Shown here: piece after piece, positions 1 through 6,498 of the stretch
Layout: every line of letters starts with the position of its first letter
Numbering within the stretch: the stretch's first letter is position 1
Source of the DNA: Neisseriaceae bacterium
GTDB lineage: Bacteria; Pseudomonadota; Gammaproteobacteria; Burkholderiales; Neisseriaceae
Direction of reading: 5' to 3'
DNA: 21,080 nucleotides
Assembly: GCA_030151665.1 (NCBI GenBank)
Contig: JASLDB010000007.1
Span: 1 to 21,080, forward strand
The notes under the pieces: model-generated
What the model saw: the letters and a program-made list of their open reading frames with translations, nothing else
Database searches by the model: none
What the model was told of the DNA's origin: nothing
Translations under genes and position numbers: made by a program

Positions 1-16
1 AGTTTGTCATGCATGG

Positions 17-144
17 TAAATACTCATTTTGTTTAAGAGCTGTTTAATATTGGTAATTGCTTTGAAAATACCGTTAATAAAACAATCATGTCGCTTTCAA
101 TTTTCAACAGCTCTTAATCGAAGTTCATGAAAAATGAGCATTTA
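17..144. repeat. Imperfect long inverted repeat at left edge
   Basis: Two arms face each other. The inner arms, 34-44 (TAAGAGCTGTT) and 106-116 (AACAGCTCTTA), are perfect 11-bp complements. The outer arms, 17-30 and 131-144, match at 13 of 14 positions. The right arm carries about eleven extra bases between its inner and outer blocks. The arms enclose about 60 bp with no gene. It lies just beyond the 3' end of the minus-strand barrel gene, but there is no clear hairpin plus T-run, so I do not call it a terminator. It could be a remnant of a small non-autonomous mobile element or an intergenic repeat family. The window edge prevents a check for target-site duplication. Confidence 0.45.
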
Positions 145-178
145 CACAAAATGTTTTTTAAATAGTCTTGTTGATTGT

Positions 179-718
179 TTAAAATCGCAAACCCACGCCA
201 ATATTAAAGGCGTGCATGTTTTTGTCTTTTTGACCATTGTGGGCTTTACTGCCTTCATAACCCACATCAACCACCATGTTTTTGACTGGATTGATTTGAA
301 TACCAGCGCCATAGGCAAACGCGGTTTTATTGTGGTCTTTTTTAAAGCCATTGTTGCCACCAACTTCAATCTTGGTTTTGGATTTTGCGGCACCCGCTAA
401 ACCATAAACACTGACAACTTCATTGATGCGGTAGCTTGGACCGACCAAAAGTGAAGCATAACTGGTATCGCGCTTGTTTTTGCCAAACTGATTGTAGGGT
501 GCAACATTGTCTTTTTTACCAGACATAAAAGAGCTTGCTGCCATTACACCCAATTTGTCATTTAATTCATAACGGTATTTGATATTGACACCATTTAAAG
601 TATTGCCATCAGCGACTTTACCTTGAGTGTAACCAATAGAAAGATTATTGTTTTGAGCTTGAGCCAAGCTTGCAGATAAGCAAGTCGTAAACAATAAAAG
701 ACTGGTGATTTTTTTCAT
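179..718 (-). CDS. Ail/Lom/OmpX-like outer-membrane beta-barrel protein
   Basis: This encodes about 179 residues with a clean Sec signal peptide (MKK, hydrophobic core, cleavage around AQA-QNNN). The mature part consists of alternating beta strands and ends in LRF. A C-terminal phenylalanine is the usual BAM recognition signal. Strand features such as LSIGYTQG, IKYRYELNDKLGV, LLVGPSYRINEVVSVYGLAGAA and the closing FNIGVGLRF match the eight-stranded OmpX/Ail fold (Pfam Ail_Lom / OMP_b-brl). Two adjacent ATGs exist. I chose the second because AAGGA lies 6 bases before it and only 3 before the first (721). It is transcribed away from the phosphorus-uptake operon, and no convincing promoter was seen for it. 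Family members act in adhesion, serum resistance or envelope stability, but the specific role here is unknown. Confidence 0.8.
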   Translation of the reverse strand: MKKITSLLLFTTCLSASLAQAQNNNLSIGYTQGKVADGNTLNGVNIKYRYELNDKLGVMAASSFMSGKKDNVAPYNQFGKNKRDTSYASLLVGPSYRINEVVSVYGLAGAAKSKTKIEVGGNNGFKKDHNKTAFAYGAGIQINPVKNMVVDVGYEGSKAHNGQKDKNMHAFNIGVGLRF

Positions 719-856
719 CATGATTCCTTGAATATTAAAAAGTATTCATATTTCGTTTCAGGAATATTATGCAATGTGCTGATAAAATACACTGTCTATG
801 CTTTGTCTGTTTTTCTTGTCTAGAACATGACATTGATTGGATGTGATTTTTTAAAT

Positions 857-890
857 ACTTCATAAAACTGTCATGATTTATTGATACGAT
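857..890 (+). promoter_or_regulatory. Upstream PhoB box and -10 (promoter P1)
   Basis: ACTTCATAAAACTGTCAT (857-874) fits the Pho box layout: two 7-bp halves related to CTGTCAT separated by an A/T-rich 4-bp spacer, here AAAA. About 15 of 18 positions agree with the enterobacterial consensus. A weak -10, TACGAT (885-890), follows after exactly 10 bp, which is the spacing of the E. coli phoA promoter. Pho-box promoters typically lack a good -35. Transcription would start near 897. The call rests on pattern matching and known PhoB architecture. Confidence 0.5.
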
Positions 891-896
891 GGTCGG

Positions 897-949
897 GTGA
901 TATGAAAATACTTTCTTTGATAACCAGTGCTTAGGTGCTGGTTTTTTTT
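897..949 (+). ncRNA. Possible short Pho-induced leader RNA with 10-codon mini-ORF
   Basis: A transcript from P1 would run about 50 nt before meeting the intrinsic terminator at 922-949. It contains a mini-ORF, MKILSLITSA (902-934), preceded by GGTG. Its stop codon TAG lies exactly in the hairpin loop. The RNA could be a stand-alone small RNA, or an attenuated leader of the downstream transporter operon in which translation decides whether the hairpin forms. The mini-ORF may be coincidence, since it is too short for coding statistics. Confidence 0.3.
922..949 (+). terminator. Intrinsic terminator ahead of the transporter operon
   Basis: A 9-bp stem pairs 922-930 (AACCAGTGC) with 935-943 (GTGCTGGTT), including two G-U pairs. 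A TTAG loop closes it and a run of eight T follows (942-949). No plus-strand gene lies upstream, so its target is either a short RNA or the leader of the operon. Confidence 0.65.
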
Positions 950-977
950 ATTGGGAAAATGAATGATTAGGGTGCTT

Positions 978-1033
978 GATTCATATAATTGTCAAAAATT
1001 TGTCATTATTTTGTCATGATAACTGTGAACAAT
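978..1033 (+). promoter_or_regulatory. Tandem PhoB half-sites and -10 (promoter P2)
   Basis: Three TTGTCA-type half-sites sit at an exact 11-bp period: TTGTCAA (989-995), TTGTCAT (1000-1006) and TTGTCAT (1011-1017). A weaker fourth, GATTCAT (978-984), is in the same phase. This makes two overlapping Pho boxes (989-1006 and 1000-1017). AACAAT (1028-1033) lies 10 bp after the last half-site and can serve as the -10. Transcription would start near 1040, some 30 nt before the ATG at 1070. The site implies activation of the operon by PhoB during phosphate limitation. Confidence 0.75.
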
Positions 1034-1069
1034 GAGCACACCTTTGATGACTTTATTTGGTTAACGAAC

Positions 1070-2182
1070 ATGAATGCAAAATGGATTTATCGCAGTTTAT
1101 TGGTGTTGCCTTTGTTGGCAGCGTGTGGTGGTGACAATGCAGCCAAAACAGAAACGGCCAGCAAAGAGGCCAGTACAGTGGCTGTGGCTGAGGTTGAAAC
1201 CGTGGCCAGTATCACGGAAAAAGCCAAACAAGAAGGAAGTGTTAATAGCGTAGGCATGCCAGACACCTGGGCAAACTGGAAAGGCACTTGGGCTGATATC
1301 GCTCAAGAATATGGCTTGAAACACCAAGATACGGACATGAGTTCAGCGCAAGAAATTGCCAAGTTTGCAGCAGAAAAAAACAATGCCACGGCTGATATTG
1401 GCGATGTGGGCATTTCATTTGGCCCGATTGCTGTGCAACAAGGTGTAACACAGGCTTATAAAACCAGCAATTGGGATCAAATTCCAGATTGGGCCAAAGA
1501 CAAAGATGGCCATTGGGTTGTTGGTTACACAGGCACCATTGCTTTTATCGTGAATAAAGACTTGGTTAAAGATGTGCCTCGCAGTTGGGCAGACTTGAAA
1601 AATGGCAAATACAAGGTGACAGTGGGTGATGTATCCAGCGCCAGTCAAGCGGTTAATGGTGTTTTGGCAGCTAACTACGCTTTGGGTGGTACAGAAGCCG
1701 ATTTAACACCTGCGTTGAATTATTTTGCTGATTTGGCTAAACAAAAACGCTTGGGCATGGTTGACCCTGTGATTGCCAATTTGGAAAAAGGTGAAATCGA
1801 AGTGGCAGTGGTGTGGGATTTTAATGGTTTGAATTATCGAAACCAAATTAATCCTGAGCGATTCGAAGTGCTGATTCCATCGGATGGCTCGGTGATTTCG
1901 GGCTATGCAACCATTATCAATAAATACGCAAAAAATCCCAATGCTGCGAAATTAACCCGAGAGTTTATTTTGTCAGATAAAGGTCAATTGAACTTGGCTC
2001 AAGGCTTTGCCAGACCGATTCGTGCAGAGCATTTAACCATTCCTGAAGATATTCAGAAAAAACTGTTACCAAGCGAACAATATGCCAAAGCCAAACCCAT
2101 TAGCGATTTTGCCACTTGGGAAAAAACAGCCAAAGCATTACCAGGCTTGTGGCAGCAAAAAGTTTTGATTCACCAACAATAA
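1070..2182 (+). CDS. Lipoprotein substrate-binding protein of an organophosphorus ABC transporter
   Basis: This 370-residue protein is the periplasmic ligand-binding component. Residues 1-19 form a lipoprotein signal with lipobox LAAC (lipidated Cys19). A low-complexity linker follows, then a class II binding-protein fold of the iron/polyamine/2-aminoethylphosphonate type. Supporting segments include VGYTGTIAFIVNKDLV, PRSWADLKNGKYKVTVGD and VVWDFNGLNY, and the C-terminal FILSDKGQ segment is common in this superfamily. A longer reading frame from TTG at 989 exists, but that stretch overlaps the PhoB half-sites and lacks a signal peptide, so ATG 1070 is preferred. It is the first gene of a five-gene operon. 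A phosphonate or phosphodiester ligand is inferred from Pho-type control and the neighbouring hydrolase. A PhnS-like role is possible, and the exact substrate is not visible. Confidence 0.8.
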   Translation: MNAKWIYRSLLVLPLLAACGGDNAAKTETASKEASTVAVAEVETVASITEKAKQEGSVNSVGMPDTWANWKGTWADIAQEYGLKHQDTDMSSAQEIAKFAAEKNNATADIGDVGISFGPIAVQQGVTQAYKTSNWDQIPDWAKDKDGHWVVGYTGTIAFIVNKDLVKDVPRSWADLKNGKYKVTVGDVSSASQAVNGVLAANYALGGTEADLTPALNYFADLAKQKRLGMVDPVIANLEKGEIEVAVVWDFNGLNYRNQINPERFEVLIPSDGSVISGYATIINKYAKNPNAAKLTREFILSDKGQLNLAQGFARPIRAEHLTIPEDIQKKLLPSEQYAKAKPISDFATWEKTAKALPGLWQQKVLIHQQ

Positions 2183-2194
2183 GGCTGTTTGACG

Positions 2195-2992
2195 ATGAAG
2201 GTGATTTTAGTGGTATTGGATGGTTTAAACGCTGATGTGGCAGAAAATAATATGGGTTTTTTGAGTGCAATGTGCCAAGAAAAACTCGGTCGTTATTACC
2301 GTTTACAATGCGAGTTACCATCCATGTCACGGCCTTTGTACGAATGCATCTTAACGGGTGTGAAGCCCGTTAAGAGCGGCATTGTACACAATGGTGTGAC
2401 CAGATTATCCTATGAAAAAAGTATTTTCCATTATGCAAAGCAAGCGGGGCTTAAAACAGCGGCTGCGGCATACCATTGGGTGAGCGAGCTTTACAATGCA
2501 TCGCCTTTTGTTGCCCATTTGCACCGACACACTGCCAATGAAGATTTACCCATTCAATATGGTCATTTTTATTATGAAGATCATTATCCCGATTCACATT
2601 TGTTTGATGATGCGGAACACTTGCGTTTAACATATTCCCCCGATTTTTTATTGGTTCATCCCATGAATATTGACGATGCAGGGCACCGTGCAGGTTTGGA
2701 TTCGATGAAATACCGCAACAGTGCGCGCCAAGCTGACACGTTGCTATCATATTATTTGCAAGATTGGCTAGCGGATGGTTACCAAGTATTGGTCACTGCT
2801 GACCATGGCATGAACAATGACCAAAGTCATGGTGGTATTTTGCCAGAGGAGCGGGCAGTACCTTTATTTGTATTCGGTTCGGCTTTTTCGATGGCAGATG
2901 CGACTGTGGCACAAACCGAGTTATGTGGAACCATGGCTGAAATTTTGGCTGTTAAACACGATAAACCCATTTGCAAAGCTTTATTAAAATGA
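2195..2992 (+). CDS. Cytoplasmic alkaline-phosphatase-superfamily phosphodiesterase (NPP-like)
   Basis: This 265-residue protein has no signal peptide and so should act in the cytoplasm. The two-metal site of the nucleotide pyrophosphatase/phosphodiesterase family is complete: Asp9 (VLDG), the nucleophile position Ser45 (PSMSRP, where NPPs usually carry Thr), Asp160 and His164 (DDAGH), Asp203-His204 (TADHG) and His212 (SHGG). It is shorter than typical NPPs. It lies between the binding protein and the permeases, starts 12 bp after the first gene, and overlaps the next gene by ATGA. It therefore probably hydrolyses the imported ester or phosphonate to release phosphate. ATG 2195 is chosen over TTG 2189 because AAGG (2181-2184) is better spaced from it. 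Phosphonoacetate hydrolase belongs to the same superfamily, so C-P cleavage cannot be excluded. Confidence 0.8.
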   Translation: MKVILVVLDGLNADVAENNMGFLSAMCQEKLGRYYRLQCELPSMSRPLYECILTGVKPVKSGIVHNGVTRLSYEKSIFHYAKQAGLKTAAAAYHWVSELYNASPFVAHLHRHTANEDLPIQYGHFYYEDHYPDSHLFDDAEHLRLTYSPDFLLVHPMNIDDAGHRAGLDSMKYRNSARQADTLLSYYLQDWLADGYQVLVTADHGMNNDQSHGGILPEERAVPLFVFGSAFSMADATVAQTELCGTMAEILAVKHDKPICKALLK

Positions 2993-3831
2993 AAAACAAG
3001 TCGTTTTATGGCTTTGCTTTACTAAGCAGTTTGCCATTTCTTTCTTTGTTGTTGCTTTTTTTGATTGCGCCATTATGGTGGGTGGTTATTAGTGCGTTTC
3101 AAAACACAGACGGTGTTTGGACTTTGTCTTGGTTTAAAGAAGTTTTTGGTAACCCGTTTTACCAACAAGCATTCACAACATCATTGAAAATCAGCCTGTG
3201 GCCCAGTGTGATTGGTTTATTGCTTGGGTTTGCTGGGGCATTTTCCTTGTACCGCATCGCTGATACCATTTTTGGTAAAGCGGTTTTGTCCTTAATGAGT
3301 GTTTTGAGTAATTTTACCGGTGTGCCATTGGCTTTTGCTTTTATGATTATTTTGGGCAGCAATGGGGTGATTACCATTTTACTAAGCATGGTGGGCATTA
3401 ATAACCTATTGGATATTTATGGCATGTCAGGCTTGGTGGTGGTGTATGCCTATTTTCAAATTCCATTGGCCATTTTGTTGTTGTACCCTGCCATTGAAAG
3501 CCTAAAAGATGAATGGCAAGAAAGTGCTGCTTTATTGGGGGCAGGTAAATGGACATATTTTCGATTGGTGGCCTTGCCTGTTTTAATGCCTGCGTTATTG
3601 GCAACATTTGTGGTGTTGTTTGCCAATGCCTTAGGCACTTATGCCACGACTTATGCCTTGACCACTGGGAACTTTAATATTTTGTCGATACGCATAGCTT
3701 CTTTGGTGGCGGGGAATTTTTCGCTTGAACCCAATTTGGCTGCTGCCATTGCAGTGTTATTAATGTTGATTATGTTGTTAACGACACTATTGCAGCATTG
3801 GTTGCAACGCCGTTGGAGACATGTTTTATGA
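2989..3831 (+). CDS. ABC transporter permease, first subunit
   Basis: This 280-residue inner-membrane protein has about six hydrophobic segments. The BPD_transp_1 loop that contacts the ATPase (EAA motif) is visible at about residues 178-201: ESAALLGAGKW, then LPVLMP. The ATG overlaps the TGA of the hydrolase gene (ATGA), which indicates translational coupling. An upstream TTG at 2971 lies inside the hydrolase gene and is less likely. Similarity to permeases of the iron/2-aminoethylphosphonate type agrees with the binding protein. It pairs with the next gene to form the membrane channel. Confidence 0.85.
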   Translation: MKNKSFYGFALLSSLPFLSLLLLFLIAPLWWVVISAFQNTDGVWTLSWFKEVFGNPFYQQAFTTSLKISLWPSVIGLLLGFAGAFSLYRIADTIFGKAVLSLMSVLSNFTGVPLAFAFMIILGSNGVITILLSMVGINNLLDIYGMSGLVVVYAYFQIPLAILLLYPAIESLKDEWQESAALLGAGKWTYFRLVALPVLMPALLATFVVLFANALGTYATTYALTTGNFNILSIRIASLVAGNFSLEPNLAAAIAVLLMLIMLLTTLLQHWLQRRWRHVL

Positions 3832-4616
3832 GTAAGAATCGCTCAAAATGGCCGCATTATTTATTTTTGGGCTTCTTGTCCTTAATCTTGTTGTTGCCTG
3901 TCGTAGCAACCTTAATGTATGCGGTGGCCGTTGATTGGGGTGCAACTTTGTTACCTAAAGGCTGGACGCTGTCTTGGTTGACTGAGTTGTGGGCTGATCG
4001 GCGTTTTCTGATTTCGTTTCGCAATTCGTTGGTAATTTGTACCGCTTCGGCCTTTTTAACGATAGCAGTGTGTTTACCTGTGTTGTTGTGGGTGCACACA
4101 CGATTTACACGATTGGCAGGGACATTGAATGCAGTGGTTGCCTTGTCTTTCTCTGTGCCGCCTGTGGTGGCTTCTGTTGGGTTATTGCAATTGTACAGCG
4201 GTGATCCATTGCCTTTAACAGGCACGGCTTGGATTTTATTGGGCTGTTATTTCACCATTGCTTTGCCATTTGTGTACCGAGCCATCGACAACAATATGCG
4301 GGCTTTGAATGTTAAAGAGTTGGTCGATGCGGCAGAGTTACTGGGCGCATCCAGTCTTAAAGCATTGTGGTATGTGATTTTACCCAATTTGAAAAATGGC
4401 TTATTGGTGGCGTTTTTGATTTCATTGTCATTTTTGATGGGGGAATTTGTTTTTGCCAATTTATTGGTGTGTGGACAGTTCGAAACCATGCAAGTGTATT
4501 TGTACAGTATTAAAAACATGTCAGGACATTATTCCAGTGCCTTGGTGGCATCGTATTTTGTCATTATTTTGTTGCTAACCTTTTTGGTTAGCTTATTGAA
4601 TCCTGCAAAGAAGTAG
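3828..4616 (+). CDS. ABC transporter permease, second subunit
   Basis: This is a 262-residue membrane protein with about six transmembrane segments and an EAA loop at about residues 165-191 (LVDAAELLGASSLKAL, then LPNLKNG). Its ATG overlaps the stop of the first permease (ATGA), and GGAG lies about ten bases upstream. The two permeases are clearly different sequences, so the channel is a heterodimer. The upstream ATG at 3798 falls inside the previous gene and would add ten polar residues before the first membrane helix, so it was rejected. Confidence 0.85.
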   Translation: MSKNRSKWPHYLFLGFLSLILLLPVVATLMYAVAVDWGATLLPKGWTLSWLTELWADRRFLISFRNSLVICTASAFLTIAVCLPVLLWVHTRFTRLAGTLNAVVALSFSVPPVVASVGLLQLYSGDPLPLTGTAWILLGCYFTIALPFVYRAIDNNMRALNVKELVDAAELLGASSLKALWYVILPNLKNGLLVAFLISLSFLMGEFVFANLLVCGQFETMQVYLYSIKNMSGHYSSALVASYFVIILLLTFLVSLLNPAKK

Positions 4617-4626
4617 TGAGCGATCC

Positions 4627-5628
4627 ATGGCGTATTTACAAGTGAAAGCTGCGCACAAAGCGTATCAAGACAAAGTGGTGTTAAACCACATTGAGTTAAG
4701 TGTGGATCAAGGTGAGTTTGTGACATTGTTAGGCCCCAGTGGTTGTGGTAAATCCACATTGTTGCGTGCTATTGCAGGTTTAAACCCTTTAGACAGTGGC
4801 AGCATTGTGTTAAATGGTCGTGATATTACCCATGCAACACCACAAAAACGAAATATTGCCATGGTTTTTCAGCATTATGCTTTGTTTCCCAATATGACAG
4901 TAAGCCAAAATGTAGGCTTTGGCTTGAAGATGAAAAAACAAAACAAATCAGTTATCCAAGACAAAGTCTTGGCAATGTTGGATTTGGTGGCGTTAAGCGA
5001 ACACAGCCATAAACACCCACATGAATTGTCGGGTGGGCAAAAGCAGCGTGTGGCATTGGCACGAGCTTTGGTCACAGAGCCTGATTTATTGTTATTGGAT
5101 GAACCGTTGTCTGCATTGGATGCCAAAATTCGCAAAAGTTTGCGTGAGCAAATTGGGCGCATTCAACGCCAGTTAAATTTGGCAACGATTTTTGTGACCC
5201 ACGATCAAGAAGAGGCTTTGACCATGTCTGATCGAGTGGTGTTGATGCAAGGCGGCAATATTGCAGAAAATGCCACGCCTGAAAACTTATACCGTCTGCC
5301 ATCCAGTCAATTTTCAGCAGAGTTTATTGGACATTATAATTTACTCACGGCCCAAGACTTGCAATTGGACAATGAAAAAAGCAATCGTTTGTTTGCCATT
5401 CGCCCTGAAACCATCGGTTTACATCGGGTAACGGGTCAGCAGGCGGCGGTGATTGTGGGCAGAACATTGTTGGGCAATGTGGTGCGTTACCAAGCCCAAA
5501 CAGAGCGAGGGCTTTTGTTAAATTGTGATGTGCTCAATGTGGGTGAGATGGCATCGTTGCAAATGGGTGATGCAGTGTTTTTGAGCATGAATCAACAAGA
5601 TTTGGTGGCATTGCCTTTGGCTAGCTAG
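4627..5628 (+). CDS. ABC transporter ATP-binding protein with TOBE domain
   Basis: This 333-residue cytoplasmic ATPase energises the transporter. Walker A GPSGCGKST is at 36-44, the Q-loop Gln is at 82, the LSGGQ signature at 134-138, Walker B LLLLDE at 154-159, the D-loop SALD follows, and the H-loop His is at 192. The order of motifs and the ALFPNMTV segment match the PotA/FbpC/2-aminoethylphosphonate branch. The last roughly 90 residues (FAIRPETIGLHR onward) form a TOBE-type beta domain that often senses substrate. The gene follows the second permease after 10 bp and closes the operon. Confidence 0.9.
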   Translation: MAYLQVKAAHKAYQDKVVLNHIELSVDQGEFVTLLGPSGCGKSTLLRAIAGLNPLDSGSIVLNGRDITHATPQKRNIAMVFQHYALFPNMTVSQNVGFGLKMKKQNKSVIQDKVLAMLDLVALSEHSHKHPHELSGGQKQRVALARALVTEPDLLLLDEPLSALDAKIRKSLREQIGRIQRQLNLATIFVTHDQEEALTMSDRVVLMQGGNIAENATPENLYRLPSSQFSAEFIGHYNLLTAQDLQLDNEKSNRLFAIRPETIGLHRVTGQQAAVIVGRTLLGNVVRYQAQTERGLLLNCDVLNVGEMASLQMGDAVFLSMNQQDLVALPLAS

Positions 5629-5649
5629 TTTGATTCACGGATTTAATAG

Positions 5650-5705
5650 CATAAACAAAACCAAGCTGTTGTGCGACTGAGCATAACAGCTTGGTTTTGT
5701 TTATG
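5650..5705 (+). terminator. Very long perfect hairpin terminator after the transporter operon
   Basis: A perfect 21-bp inverted repeat pairs 5650-5670 with 5685-5705. The 14-base centre can add four more pairs (GTGC with GCAT, one G-U), leaving a 6-base loop. The descending arm is T-rich (TTGGTTTTGTTT). It separates the transporter operon from the nucleotidyltransferase genes. The mirrored A-rich arm means it could also terminate transcription from the other strand. Confidence 0.8.
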
Positions 5706-5742
5706 GTCATGACGAAATAATGTTAAGATGGATTGGTTGTGA

Positions 5743-6498
5743 ATGCCAAAAGATAGGTTTATGTTTGCCAAAATTCAAGAAAAACTCCAAGTCATTGCCG
5801 AGGAAAAGGCAATTCGTTTTTTATTCGTTGCCGAAAGTGGTAGCCGGGCATGGGGCTTTGCCTCTACTGATAGCGATTATGATGTTCGGGGTATTTATGT
5901 TCAATCCCAAGAAGCATACTTGTGTATCCAGCATGAGGAAGAGGGTTTTGATTGGATAGAGAATGATTGGTTTGACGTGGGTGCATGGGATATTCGAAAA
6001 ACCTTGCGTTTACTGAGTAAATCCAATGCCGTGGTGTTAGAGTGGTTGCAATCGCCTATTGTTTATCAAACAGAGGGCAATGTACAACAAGCATTATTGG
6101 ATTTGGCTCAGGCTTTTAGCCAGCCGCGTCATTTGCTTTATCACTATCGGGGAATCGCAAAAACAGCCAGCAGTGCTTTTGTTAATGATGCCATTCGTTT
6201 GAAAAAATGGTTTTATATCATTCGACCTTTATTGGCGGCACGTTGGGTGGTTAAAGAAGGTGGTATTGCGCCCATGACTTTGGCGCAATTGCAAACCCAG
6301 TTGCCGATTGCAGAGCAAACTTTGCTAACAGATTTGGTGGCATTCAAAGAAGAACAAAGCGAGGAGTATGTGTGGCAGATGGGGCGTGATTATCAGCAAT
6401 TATTGACCCGATTGTGGGATGAGACTCAGGTGGAGCTGCCGATCAAAGATGTGCCCAATATAGCCTTACTAGATGAATGGTTTAGGACACAATTATGA
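5743..6498 (+). CDS. RlaP-like nucleotidyltransferase, copy 1
   Basis: This 251-residue protein resembles the polymerase-beta-superfamily nucleotidyltransferases of Pfam RlaP (predicted RNA-repair pathway family). The catalytic core is visible: Gly33-Ser34 in ESGSRAWG, the metal-binding pair Asp45 and Asp47 in DSDYD, and a likely third carboxylate, Asp83, in GAWDIRK. The family-typical stretch SNAVVLEWLQSPIVY follows. The rest is helical. The known chemistry is transfer of a nucleotide to an RNA, protein or small molecule, and the target is unknown. ATG 5761 is a possible alternative start, and neither has a strong ribosome site. It overlaps the next gene by ATGA. No RNA ligase or RtcB, the usual repair partners, lies nearby. 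Confidence 0.75.
   Translation: MPKDRFMFAKIQEKLQVIAEEKAIRFLFVAESGSRAWGFASTDSDYDVRGIYVQSQEAYLCIQHEEEGFDWIENDWFDVGAWDIRKTLRLLSKSNAVVLEWLQSPIVYQTEGNVQQALLDLAQAFSQPRHLLYHYRGIAKTASSAFVNDAIRLKKWFYIIRPLLAARWVVKEGGIAPMTLAQLQTQLPIAEQTLLTDLVAFKEEQSEEYVWQMGRDYQQLLTRLWDETQVELPIKDVPNIALLDEWFRTQL

Noticed and set aside
792..820. Further TGTC repeats (793, 804, 817) as another Pho box
   Set aside because: Only the first two are 11 bp apart, and the halves match CTGTCAT poorly (CTGTCTA, TTGTCTG); the third is out of phase.
989..1069. 27-codon N-terminal extension of the substrate-binding protein from TTG 989
   Set aside because: It overlaps the phased PhoB half-sites and the likely transcription start, and would bury the lipoprotein signal that begins at ATG 1070.
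3857..4225. 122-residue minus-strand open frame inside the second permease gene
   Set aside because: It is Lys/Asn/Thr-rich, the complement of hydrophobic codons, and lies fully within a gene with clear permease motifs.
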